Source of the DNA: Chlamydiia bacterium
GTDB lineage: Bacteria > Chlamydiota > Chlamydiia > Chlamydiales > FEN-1388
Length of the DNA: 10,669 nt
Direction of reading: 5' to 3'
Assembly (NCBI GenBank): GCA_003170575.1
Contig: PMZB01000223.1
Span: 1-10,669, forward strand
A model generated the notes under the pieces. The model had not been told where the DNA came from. It made no database searches and saw only the letters and a program-made list of their open reading frames with translations. Of the stretch, positions 1-7,789 are shown one piece after another (the first letter of the stretch is position 1; every line of letters begins with the position of its first letter). The position numbers were made by a program, and so were the translations under genes.

Positions 1-926
1 CTTCTAACATGATTTAAGGCCTCTTTAAAAGGGCGAGCCTCTTTGGATTTAGGAAGATAGAGGCAAACAACACGACGAAGATCTATAAGTGCTTGTTCAT
101 CTGGCAAATAGGCAAGGGTTGCGCGAACATGGTCAATCAATACCTTCTTTCTCTCTTCCGGAGAACGAGTTAAATCCTGGCCCTTTTCCAGGCGCCTGCA
201 ATCATCCACAAACCAGGGCTGGCCTAACATACCCCGTGCAATAAGAACTCCATCACAGAGAGTTTCATGGAGCATGGAAGCCGCATCTTGCGCGGAAAAG
301 ATATCTCCATTTCCAATCACCTTGATTGAGGAAGCACACATCTTTGCTTCCTTAATCCAAGCTCTATTTGCTTTGCCTGTATACCCTTGAACAAGGGTGC
401 GTCCATGAATGGTGAGAGCAGAAGCGCCCGCAAGCTCTGCTATGCGCACAATATCCTTATGCACAAGATGGTTCTCATCTATGCCTGCACGGATTTTTAC
501 GGTCACAGGCACTTTTACAGCGGACACAATATTTGAGAGGATATCGCCAATCAAAAGAGGGGTCGAGAGAAGTGCGGCCCCGCTTCCATCTTTTGTGACC
601 TTATCCACAGGGCATCCACAGTTAAGATCTATGACGTCAAATCCTAAGTCTTCCAAAATACGCGCTGCCCTTCCAGCAAGGCGCGGGGACGAACCACAGA
701 GCTGGGCGCCTAATGAAGCCATAGGATGCGTTTTTCCCAACATACGGAAAGTGTCTCTGTCTGCACGGACAAGCGCCTCCATCTTCACCATCTCGCAAAA
801 CATAAGCCCGGGGCAATAGTGTGCAGCTATGATCCTAAAAGGAACATCAGTAAAACCTGCAAGCGGTGCGTAGAGCACATTTATCGGCAGGGTCAGATTT
901 TTAAGGGTAATTGGACTGAATATCAT
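1..926 (-). CDS. dus: tRNA-dihydrouridine synthase, DusB-like (3' end cut by window edge)
   Basis: This FMN enzyme reduces uridines in the tRNA D-loop to dihydrouridine using NADPH. I translated it directly from the minus strand: 308 codons are visible and the reading frame is still open at base 1. Near the N-terminus is the Dus signature YAPLAGFTDVPFR (about residues 19-31), followed by FCEMV (43-47). The active-site motif LNCGCP lies at about 101-106, where the second cysteine is the expected catalytic acid. KIRAG (about 144-148), HGR (174-176) and GNGDIF (205-210) are FMN and phosphate-binding elements of the TIM barrel. The helical C-terminal domain has begun, and comparison with the usual 320-335 residues suggests only a few tens of residues are missing. 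The start ATG (926-924) overlaps the yggT stop as ATGA and has no clear ribosome binding site, so translation is probably coupled. Family assignment is firm; the DusB subtype is less certain. Confidence 0.93.
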   Translation of the reverse strand, partial: MIFSPITLKNLTLPINVLYAPLAGFTDVPFRIIAAHYCPGLMFCEMVKMEALVRADRDTFRMLGKTHPMASLGAQLCGSSPRLAGRAARILEDLGFDVIDLNCGCPVDKVTKDGSGAALLSTPLLIGDILSNIVSAVKVPVTVKIRAGIDENHLVHKDIVRIAELAGASALTIHGRTLVQGYTGKANRAWIKEAKMCASSIKVIGNGDIFSAQDAASMLHETLCDGVLIARGMLGQPWFVDDCRRLEKGQDLTRSPEERKKVLIDHVRATLAYLPDEQALIDLRRVVCLYLPKSKEARPFKEALNHVR

Positions 927-1168
927 GAGAAAAGCAACGCTTGAATAAGATAAAGCACACCAAATGCGACAAGCGGACTAAAATCAATCATCCCAATCGG
1001 AGGAATGATGCCACGAAAGAAGCCAAGATAGGGCTGTGTCAGCACCCTCACAGCGCGAATAAACTTTGACTCATTAATTTCGGGTACCCAGGAGGCTAGG
1101 ATATCGATTGAAAGAAGGATATAGTAGATAGAAAAAGCAGCTTTGCAAAACTTATACAAGGCAAACAT
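923..1168 (-). CDS. YggT-family small inner-membrane protein
   Basis: This is an 81-residue integral membrane protein of the YggT family (DUF, two hydrophobic helices). Its biochemical role is not established; relatives have been linked to osmotic stress tolerance and, in Gram-positives and plastids, to division or membrane organisation. The first helix spans about residues 8-27 and ends in ASWVPE. The second half carries the family hallmark: LTQPYLGFFRGIIPPIG (about 43-59) followed by IDFSPLVA and a terminal helix. I chose ATG at 1168, whose A is the last base of the gspF TGA stop, because GGAG (1179-1176) sits 7 bases upstream. A GTG one codon earlier (1171) would be only 4 bases from it. 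The gene sits between gspF and dus in the operon. In many bacteria yggT lies beside housekeeping genes, so a link to secretion is not implied. Confidence 0.9.
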   Translation of the reverse strand: MFALYKFCKAAFSIYYILLSIDILASWVPEINESKFIRAVRVLTQPYLGFFRGIIPPIGMIDFSPLVAFGVLYLIQALLFS

Positions 1169-2361
1169 CACATGTCTCCGGTCATTGAACTAAAGTTAGC
1201 CAGAGGAAGCAAAATCGCCAGCAACGTGGATCCGATAATGATTCCCATGGCAATAAGTAATATGGGTTGAATAAGGCTCACAGTCCGCTCAAGAACTCTC
1301 TCGCTATCTTCCTCATAAAGGTGTGCAAGATTTCCCAAAATCGGAGCAAGCCGTCCAGTTTCTTCCCCAATATGCACCATTTTGGAAAAAAGGGATGGAA
1401 TATAGGGCGAAGCGTGAAGGGAACTTGAAAACCTGCCTCCGTCAATAATCTCTTGAAGGGCTCTTTCTATCTCCGCCTCAAGCACGCTGTTTCCCAATGC
1501 CTCTTTGGCGTGCACTAGAGCGGTACTAAGAGGAGTGCCTCCTGAAAGCAGGTTTGAAAGTGTGCGTGCAAAACGGGCGAGGGATGTTTTCAATAAAAAT
1601 GAGCCTATAATGGGCCAGTGGAGCATTTTTTCTACCCACCACTTTCTCACTGCAGGCTTGGAGAGTTTATAGGCAGTATATCCTATAGCTCCTGACAGCC
1701 CCGCAAGGATAAAATAAATATAGTTTCTTACAAAATGAGACACACCAATCACAAACGATGTAAAGCCAGGAACCGATCTTCCTTCAAAGAGGTCCTCAAT
1801 AGCAGGGATGACATAAAAAAGGAGCACTACTATTGCCGCCACAAGAAGCAGGGAGAGTAGTACCGGATACATCAAGCTGGATATCAATTTTTGCCGCGTT
1901 GCGCGCTCTTTGATAAAGAGCTCGCTCAACCGTGCAAGAGCTTGGTCAAGGTGGCCTACAGATTCCCCAGCAGTCACAACCGCTCGATAAAGAGGAGAAA
2001 AGATTGCAGGATAGGAGTCAAGAGCTTTTGAAAAAAAACTTCCCTTGCGGATTTGTTCTCTGAGGGATTGAATGACCGGCTGGTGAGATTCCCCCTTAGC
2101 CTGCTCCTCTAGTGCTTCTAAGCTCTCATATAAAGGAACATCTGCCTCAAGAAGTTGGGCAAGCTGAGATGTGAAAATAACACGCTGATCAAATGACATG
2201 GACAATGACTTTTGAGCGCTTTTTTTGGATTCTGTCAAAGAGATAATGATTACTTGCTGATCTCGCAGGGTTTTTTTGGCCTCATCGCGCGAGCCAGCCT
2301 CAATAGATCCAGAAAGCCGTTCTCCAGTAGAGCGGACGACGGTGTATTGAAAAATTGCCAT
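1168..2361 (-). CDS. gspF: Type II secretion system inner-membrane platform protein GspF
   Basis: GspF is the polytopic platform protein that connects the cytoplasmic ATPase GspE to the growing pseudopilus. The protein is 397 residues from ATG 2361, close to the usual 400-405. It shows the two tandem T2SF domains of the family at about residues 59-182 and 262-384. Predicted membrane segments lie at about 163-186, 213-232 and 361-387. The N-terminus MAIFQYTVVRSTGERLSGSI matches the typical GspF opening, in which an aromatic-rich strand is followed by a G-x-I-E-A stretch. That is why I prefer this start to the ATG eight codons upstream, which would overlap gspE. The proposed start follows the gspE stop by 4 bases and has only a weak G-rich site in front, so coupling to gspE translation is likely. 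No pseudopilin gene follows; yggT does. Confidence 0.95.
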   Translation of the reverse strand: MAIFQYTVVRSTGERLSGSIEAGSRDEAKKTLRDQQVIIISLTESKKSAQKSLSMSFDQRVIFTSQLAQLLEADVPLYESLEALEEQAKGESHQPVIQSLREQIRKGSFFSKALDSYPAIFSPLYRAVVTAGESVGHLDQALARLSELFIKERATRQKLISSLMYPVLLSLLLVAAIVVLLFYVIPAIEDLFEGRSVPGFTSFVIGVSHFVRNYIYFILAGLSGAIGYTAYKLSKPAVRKWWVEKMLHWPIIGSFLLKTSLARFARTLSNLLSGGTPLSTALVHAKEALGNSVLEAEIERALQEIIDGGRFSSSLHASPYIPSLFSKMVHIGEETGRLAPILGNLAHLYEEDSERVLERTVSLIQPILLIAMGIIIGSTLLAILLPLANFSSMTGDM

Positions 2362-2365
2362 TTTT

Positions 2366-3997
2366 CTACCCCACATCTCCGCCACGAGTTACTCGCCATA
2401 CTTCTTCCCTAGTTGTGACACCTGCTGCAACAAGTTCTTTCCCATGCTCTGTCAATCGCTGCATCCCTTCCTGTATGGCAATCTCTTGCAACAGCACAGC
2501 TTCTGGACTGATAGAGATCTGCTTGCGTATCGCTGAAGAAAGAGGCATAAGCTCATACAAGCCATGCCGTCCATAAAAACCAGACCCATGACACATCTGG
2601 CAACTTTCCTTATCTTTTATTCCCTGACAATACGTACATTTTGTACGCACAAGCCTTTGCGCCAAAGTTCCTAGACAGCATGAGGAGATAAGATAGGGTT
2701 CTATTCCCATATCCACAAGACGAGTGACAGCAGAAGCTGCATCATTTGTGTGCAGTGTACATAGAACTAAGTGGCCTGTGAGAGCAGACTGGATAGCAAT
2801 TTCTGCGGTTTCTTTATCGCGAATCTCGCCAATCATGATGATGTCTGGATCTTGTCGTAGAATATGCCTCAGCCCAATTGCAAAGGTAAGTCCAATTTTT
2901 GGATGAACACCCATCTGAGCCACGCCTGGAAGCCGATACTCGATTGGGTCCTCAATTGTCATGATGTTTGTTTCTTCATTCTTAAGCTCTGAAAGAGCGC
3001 TGTAAAGCGTTGTTGTCTTACCGCTTCCTGTAGGGCCTGTAACCAGAATCATGCCTTCAGAACAGGAAATCATCCTTCTAAACTGTTCAAGCACGCCCTG
3101 AGGCATGCCGATGGTATCAAGACCTAAAACAACATTTCCCTTATCAAGAAGACGGAGCACCACCCTCTCTCCATGCACTACTGGCAGGGTGCTCATACGA
3201 AAGTCCATGGTCTTTGCGCCCATGCGCATCTTGATGCGCCCGTCTTGGGGTAAGCGTCTCTCGGCAATATCCATCTTTGCCATGACCTTCATGCGGGTGA
3301 TAAGGGGAGACTGGAGGTCCTGCGGAGGACTTAAGTGGACAAGAAGCACGCCATCAATGCGGTAGCGAACCACTAATCCTCGCTCTTCCGGATCAAAGTG
3401 AATGTCCGAAGCTCCGCGTTTAATCGCTTCGCCCACAATAAGGTTAAGAAGGCGAACCGCCGGAGGCTGTTCGGTATCATCCTCAAGAATATCATAAATT
3501 TCGTGGTCATCCTCATCCGGGCGTTTTACCCCTCCTGCTTCCATCCCCTCTAGGAGGCGTGTAGCAGCATTTTCATCTTGCTGGTAGTACTCGTGGATCG
3601 CGGCAAAGATCGTGTCGCGCGGCACCCAGATTAAGCGCACTTCTTTTTGAAACTGAAACCTAAGCTCATCAAGAGGCTCTGTCGCGTTTGGATCTGAGGT
3701 TGCAATTGTCAAGGCCTGATCATCAAGAGAAACGGGCAAAATCAACCATTTCTTCACAAAAGCGTAGGAAATATTCTTGGTTAATTTTCTATCAATATTT
3801 AGCTCTGCAATAGAAGCAGCGGTAGGAAGCTGCAACTTTTTGGCTGCCAACTCTCCCTCATCTTGCTTCGCCTTTGCTTTGATGATCGCTAAGGAAAAGC
3901 CTTTCTCATCCCTTCTGGGAAGAAAAAATAGGGAAGAAACCTTTTCTACGGAACCTTCCCATGCTTTATATATGGCTTCTACAAAAGACTTGAGCAC
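2366..3997 (-). CDS. gspE: Type II secretion system assembly ATPase GspE
   Basis: GspE is the cytoplasmic hexameric ATPase that powers pseudopilus assembly. From GTG 3997 it is 543 residues. An N-terminal GspE_N-like domain (about 65-140) is followed by an acidic linker, then the conserved RGASDIHFDPEERG element (about 194-207). Next come Walker A GPTGSGKTT (about 321-329), the Asp box around MTIEDPIEYR, Walker B IIMIGEIRD (about 386-394) and the His box around TLHTNDA. A zinc-binding tetracysteine motif, Cys454, Cys457, Cys466 and Cys469, precedes GFYGRHGLYEL. All nucleotide-binding residues are present, so the enzyme should be active. Start choice: TAAGGAG (4015-4009) overlaps the gspD stop. 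An in-frame GTG at 4006 is only 2 bases beyond it, whereas GTG 3997 is 11 bases away, so I favour 3997; 4006 is possible. The spacing between the two cysteine pairs is short for the family. Confidence 0.96.
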   Translation of the reverse strand: MLKSFVEAIYKAWEGSVEKVSSLFFLPRRDEKGFSLAIIKAKAKQDEGELAAKKLQLPTAASIAELNIDRKLTKNISYAFVKKWLILPVSLDDQALTIATSDPNATEPLDELRFQFQKEVRLIWVPRDTIFAAIHEYYQQDENAATRLLEGMEAGGVKRPDEDDHEIYDILEDDTEQPPAVRLLNLIVGEAIKRGASDIHFDPEERGLVVRYRIDGVLLVHLSPPQDLQSPLITRMKVMAKMDIAERRLPQDGRIKMRMGAKTMDFRMSTLPVVHGERVVLRLLDKGNVVLGLDTIGMPQGVLEQFRRMISCSEGMILVTGPTGSGKTTTLYSALSELKNEETNIMTIEDPIEYRLPGVAQMGVHPKIGLTFAIGLRHILRQDPDIIMIGEIRDKETAEIAIQSALTGHLVLCTLHTNDAASAVTRLVDMGIEPYLISSCCLGTLAQRLVRTKCTYCQGIKDKESCQMCHGSGFYGRHGLYELMPLSSAIRKQISISPEAVLLQEIAIQEGMQRLTEHGKELVAAGVTTREEVWRVTRGGDVG

Positions 3998-4008
3998 AAA
4001 TACCACTA

Positions 4009-4015
4009 CTCCTTA
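4009..4015 (-). promoter_or_regulatory. Strong ribosome binding site of gspE, overlapping gspD stop
   Basis: TAAGGAG is a seven-base match to the canonical anti-Shine-Dalgarno complement. Its first three bases are the gspD stop codon. It serves gspE and decides the start: the nearest GTG (4006) is only 2 bases away, while GTG 3997 lies 11 bases downstream. Confidence 0.65.
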
Positions 4016-6451
4016 TTGCATTACATCGGGCTTGCCAAAGATCATGCGCATGCTTCGCTCCATGAGCACAAACTTTGCCTGATTTTTTGCTTCCAATACC
4101 TCATGGAGAAATTCAGGCGTATCTCCTGGCCGTCGCATAAGCTCTTGGTATCGAGCTGAGACCCACTTTTCATGATCATCAGGAAGAATATGAGGAGTAA
4201 GAAGAATATACATCTCAGTGGTCGCATCAGAAAGAGTTGAAGAACTAAACAGCTTGCCAAAGAAAGGAATCTCTCCCAAAAATGGCACTGACTGCTGGGC
4301 CCCGCTCGAGTTTTTCCTACGAAGCCCTCCCAAGATGACGGATTCGCCATCAAGCACTCTGACTTCATTTTTGATATTGCGCCGCGTTACATTGGGTCGA
4401 TCATGCTTATCCGACTGCGTAGTGTCAAAGATAATGTCCGTAGCTAAGGTGACATCTTTAGGCCCTTCTGCCCCATCCTCATCAATCTTTGAATGAACTG
4501 TTGGCGTGATCTGAATGGTAATGCCATATTCAGCTCGAGAATATGAGTCTTTCACATGGTCATCATCCATCTCAACCACTCCAGTATTGATCGAGATTTG
4601 GTCCACAACAGCCATTTTTGCTGGGGTCTGATTAACCGTGGTGAGGGTAGGGTTGGCATTGATTTGAATATCTTCTTGGCCCATCAAAAATTGATAGGCT
4701 AGATCAAACGCTGGAAGAATCCCATGAGCTCCTCGAGAGATGAAATACTCCAGAATGCCTTTTTCATGATCATTATCTCTTTCTTTCTTGCTGTGCTTTT
4801 TCTTCTTCGTGCTTTTTGGATCATTCCAAGTTATCCAGTCTTTGTGTTTATCTGTTGCCGCATCTCCTGTACGTAGAAGGTTCAATCCCATAGAACTTGA
4901 GTCTGAGACCCTTTTTTCAAAGAGAAGCACATCAATCTGTACCATTTTTTTAGGAACATCCAGTCTATGTAAGAGCTCCTTGAGCTTAGGCTCAATGTAT
5001 TTTTCGACAACCATAATGATGGAATTTGTCTTCTGATCGATGATGAAATTTTCCGAGACAACTGGGTTTGAGGAGGAGCCCAGAGACTTTGTGCTAATAG
5101 GGGAAGACTCTACAATGAGCGAATCTTCTGCATGCTCTCTTGCTTGAATCATTTCCTTTTGCACGTTCATAAAGTCAAACTTAGAAGAACCTCTTGACTC
5201 TAAAGGCCCTCCGCCTCCTTGCTGAGGGGCTCCCACCATCCTTGCATAGACCTGGCTTAAGACCTTGGCAAGCTCTTCTGCGTCAGAATGCCGGCACGCA
5301 TAGTAGTATATGCTTTTCTCCTGCACTTCCCCGATGCTCGCTTCAATTTCTTTGATGATTTCACGAGCCTTCTCAATTTGCTCATGGTTGCCCATCAAGA
5401 AAAGTGAGGAAGCTGGACACTTAAGAGCAATGATGCGAAAGCCAAAGGAATTCTCTTGCGGCATAAACATAGTTGGTTTGCCATCTGCGCCTGGTTCAGT
5501 GGTAGTAGCCGACGAAGAATCTCCTTCAAAAATAGATGTCAGAACCTTTGCCACTTCTTCGCAATCAAGACCCTTAAATGTGACGATACGATGCTCTTGC
5601 GCTCTCTTAGGCGATGCAACAAAATCATATACTTTCATCACATCTGCAATGTCGCGCACAGGCCCTACAAGAACAAGCTGCCCGCCAATAATTTGGACTG
5701 TGACTTGTTCTGCGGGAACAAACTTTTCCAAAAATTGAACTATTCTTCTTAAATCGCCGCTCGACGGAGAACAAACAAAAGCAACTTTTGCTTCTTGAGG
5801 CAACGTTATAAGAAGCTCTCTATTCTCAGTAATCTGAAAAACACCTGATTGAGAAAGACGTAAAAAATAAATCTGTTTGATAAAGGGACCTATTTGCTTC
5901 ACACCTACGCCAACGCTGGATAAAATAAGATCCAGCATCTCCCCCCATGAAGCTTTTGGAACAGAAAGACGTGAGCTTACACTTACTTTCATTCCTGCTA
6001 CTTCTGGCGGCATAAGATACACAAAGTCATTGCTCGCATAATCAAGCACAAGCTGGCCCACAGTTGTGTCTGGTTCATGCCACAATCCCTCAAACTCACC
6101 ATTCTTTGTTTCAGTTGCAAGGGCTCTCCACTCCTCTTCAAGGGCAGAAATTTCCTTACGCAGTTTCAAGATTTTATCTTTGTACTGAGAAGCTATCTCT
6201 ATATTGACTTCAGCCCCATTTTGACCTTTTTCATCATAAAGAAGTTTCCCTTGCATCTCTTGATACACTTTATTCAGCTCATCCCGCTTTTCGGCAATTG
6301 CCTCATGAATCACCCTCAACTCTTGCCGATCTGTCTCAGTACTTTTCGTAGTCTCAAGCTCGTCTCTTTTTTCTGCTATGCTCATAGCAAAGGAAAAAGC
6401 TGCTGCAAGTGTGGCCAAGAATACGTAATGGAAAAAATATTTAGTCTTCAT
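4013..6451 (-). CDS. gspD: Type II secretion system outer-membrane secretin GspD, with N-terminal coiled coil
   Basis: GspD forms the multimeric outer-membrane channel through which folded substrates leave the periplasm. From ATG 6451 it is 812 residues. A signal peptide (about 1-22, ending AAFSFA) is followed by a charged, helix-prone stretch (about 25-115) in which AEKRDEL occurs twice; it resembles a coiled coil. Periplasmic ring domains follow: N0-like (about 129-195, with PPEVAGMKVSV), then N1 (about 215-278), N2 (about 285-375) and N3 (about 378-505). The secretin domain covers about 505-755, including VPFLGEIPFFGKLF (722-735) and YILLTPHIL. A 56-residue C-terminal tail remains. A lysine-rich insert (about 546-558) lies inside the secretin domain. 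I chose 6451 because GAGG (6464-6461) is 9 bases upstream and the signal peptide then starts cleanly with MKTK. The upstream gene overlaps by 11 bases. Domain borders are by eye. Confidence 0.95.
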   Translation of the reverse strand: MKTKYFFHYVFLATLAAAFSFAMSIAEKRDELETTKSTETDRQELRVIHEAIAEKRDELNKVYQEMQGKLLYDEKGQNGAEVNIEIASQYKDKILKLRKEISALEEEWRALATETKNGEFEGLWHEPDTTVGQLVLDYASNDFVYLMPPEVAGMKVSVSSRLSVPKASWGEMLDLILSSVGVGVKQIGPFIKQIYFLRLSQSGVFQITENRELLITLPQEAKVAFVCSPSSGDLRRIVQFLEKFVPAEQVTVQIIGGQLVLVGPVRDIADVMKVYDFVASPKRAQEHRIVTFKGLDCEEVAKVLTSIFEGDSSSATTTEPGADGKPTMFMPQENSFGFRIIALKCPASSLFLMGNHEQIEKAREIIKEIEASIGEVQEKSIYYYACRHSDAEELAKVLSQVYARMVGAPQQGGGGPLESRGSSKFDFMNVQKEMIQAREHAEDSLIVESSPISTKSLGSSSNPVVSENFIIDQKTNSIIMVVEKYIEPKLKELLHRLDVPKKMVQIDVLLFEKRVSDSSSMGLNLLRTGDAATDKHKDWITWNDPKSTKKKKHSKKERDNDHEKGILEYFISRGAHGILPAFDLAYQFLMGQEDIQINANPTLTTVNQTPAKMAVVDQISINTGVVEMDDDHVKDSYSRAEYGITIQITPTVHSKIDEDGAEGPKDVTLATDIIFDTTQSDKHDRPNVTRRNIKNEVRVLDGESVILGGLRRKNSSGAQQSVPFLGEIPFFGKLFSSSTLSDATTEMYILLTPHILPDDHEKWVSARYQELMRRPGDTPEFLHEVLEAKNQAKFVLMERSMRMIFGKPDVMQ

Positions 6452-7769
6452 CTTCATCGTCCTCATCGTCGTCAAAAAACGGATCATCGTCGTCATCATC
6501 TTCATCCTTATCCTTCATCTTGGATGAGTCTTTACTAAATGTGCACGACCGATAGAGCGGAATAGAAACTTCCTCTTTAGCAGTTCTTGAAGGATCAAAA
6601 AAGAGTCCAATAAGGCATGAGTCGCCATTAACCTTGTCTAGTCCAGAAAAAGCTACTAATGCTCCAGAAAGGACACCCTCAAGATAATCATCAAGTGCTT
6701 TTTTGGTATCTATCTTCACTGGGCCTTCTTCGGTAAATACAATCCAATCAGTAGGCGAGAGCACAATCCTTTTTCCTCCAACCTCGCCAATCCAATGCTT
6801 TTGGGAACGCGCGCCAATCAATTTTATCTCCGGCATAGTGTTGTTTTTTTTGTTGTCTTCCCTTCGCCTTAAAACACAAACAGAATGCAGGGAACCGTCC
6901 GGGTTCCATAGATCAAAAATCAGCTCTTTGTCATCCACTTTCTTTGCACGCAAAAGAATCTTCTTTTTTGTGTCAGCGCCTAATTTCGCAGGCTGCCATC
7001 GCTCTTCATTGAAAACAAAGCAATCGCCTTCCTTGACCCAAAGAACATAGGCATCAGGCCCCTTGCCAAACTGAACTCGTTCTCGCTCAAGCTCATACGA
7101 AAACTCATCTCCTCCAAGAGTTTCTATCACAACATCTTTTCCACACCAGCGTGCTTCTTGCTTTTCAAGCAAACCTGGTTCAGCCGTCAACTCACCTACC
7201 TCCCATTTTTTCGTGCTCGAAGCATTCTGAGCAGGGGTTGTGGTTGCAATCAAGAAAAACTGATGAAAATCGCTTGGTGTTGTGATAACTGCGCCTGTCT
7301 CATCCTGAATTTCCTCTATCACATCCACACCATTGTCACGAGGCTTAAATATCACACTGAGGCAGGTAGGTTTCTCTGAAACAGACCACCGATTGGTTTT
7401 CCCATCGAACCGGAGATATACTTTCTCCCCAGCACTTGCAGTCTGCGGTGTTCCTCCTCGAAGTGTAAACTGCACTCTCATCTTTTCCAATGAAAGATCA
7501 GGCCGCTCATTGCATCCAAGGAATGTGAAAAAGGCCCTTAAATCTGGCAAACGAACGGTTCTGTCAATAGGGGAAAGAGAAAAAAAAGGCTTTTCTAAAC
7601 TCTGTTTTAGCGAGGTTTTCTGCTGAAAGCCATCAACTAATAAAGAGGGCTCTTCAACAGGCTTAACGTCTCCATGAGCATTTATCTCGGAGAAACTGGA
7701 GCGAAAGAAAAATGTATATGAGAATACCAGTAACGCAACAAAACCAATGGTATATGTTATGTACCACAT
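6441..7769 (-). CDS. Membrane-anchored protein of unknown family with acidic C-terminal tail, in the gspC position
   Basis: I do not recognise a family. The 442-residue protein has one N-terminal membrane segment (about residues 3-22) with no obvious cleavage site, then a mainly beta-rich soluble region expected to lie in the periplasm. It ends in a run of almost only Asp and Glu (about residues 421-442), interrupted by PFF. The central part contains two or three loosely similar segments around tryptophan and glycine pairs (for example EVGGKRIVLSPTDW, about 329-342), which could be repeated small beta domains; this is weak. It is the first gene of the operon and precedes gspD, where many type II clusters carry gspC, also a single-pass inner-membrane protein with a periplasmic part. 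A GspC-like role is inference from position and topology only. ATG 7769 lacks a ribosome binding site. An in-frame ATT at 7784 lies 5 bases after GGGAGG and would add MTPKR before the membrane helix. Confidence 0.88.
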   Translation of the reverse strand: MWYITYTIGFVALLVFSYTFFFRSSFSEINAHGDVKPVEEPSLLVDGFQQKTSLKQSLEKPFFSLSPIDRTVRLPDLRAFFTFLGCNERPDLSLEKMRVQFTLRGGTPQTASAGEKVYLRFDGKTNRWSVSEKPTCLSVIFKPRDNGVDVIEEIQDETGAVITTPSDFHQFFLIATTTPAQNASSTKKWEVGELTAEPGLLEKQEARWCGKDVVIETLGGDEFSYELERERVQFGKGPDAYVLWVKEGDCFVFNEERWQPAKLGADTKKKILLRAKKVDDKELIFDLWNPDGSLHSVCVLRRREDNKKNNTMPEIKLIGARSQKHWIGEVGGKRIVLSPTDWIVFTEEGPVKIDTKKALDDYLEGVLSGALVAFSGLDKVNGDSCLIGLFFDPSRTAKEEVSIPLYRSCTFSKDSSKMKDKDEDDDDDDPFFDDDEDDEDED

Positions 7770-7789
7770 TCTTTTCGGAGTAATACGAA

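Noticed and set aside
409..819. Open plus-strand frame of 136 codons
   Set aside because: It lies antisense within the dus coding region, whose translation carries all family motifs. The plus-strand translation resembles no protein and has no ribosome binding site.
4006..4006. gspE start at GTG 4006
   Set aside because: It lies only 2 bases after the ribosome binding site, too close for efficient initiation. GTG 3997 fits better, though the difference is three residues.
4764..4830. Frameshift in gspD suggested by the lysine-rich stretch
   Set aside because: The frame is open on both sides and secretin motifs continue in the same frame, so it is read as an insertion rather than a broken segment.
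6441..6505. gspD start at 6505 giving an extra 18 residues
   Set aside because: The added residues are the Met- and Thr-rich frame-shifted reading of the acidic codon run. Starting at 6451 gives a clean signal peptide and a well-placed GAGG.
6077..6538. Open plus-strand frame of 153 codons across the gspD 5' end
   Set aside because: It is antisense to the signal peptide and coiled coil of GspD and to the acidic tail of the upstream gene, both well supported. Its length reflects base composition of the acidic and helical codons on the other strand.
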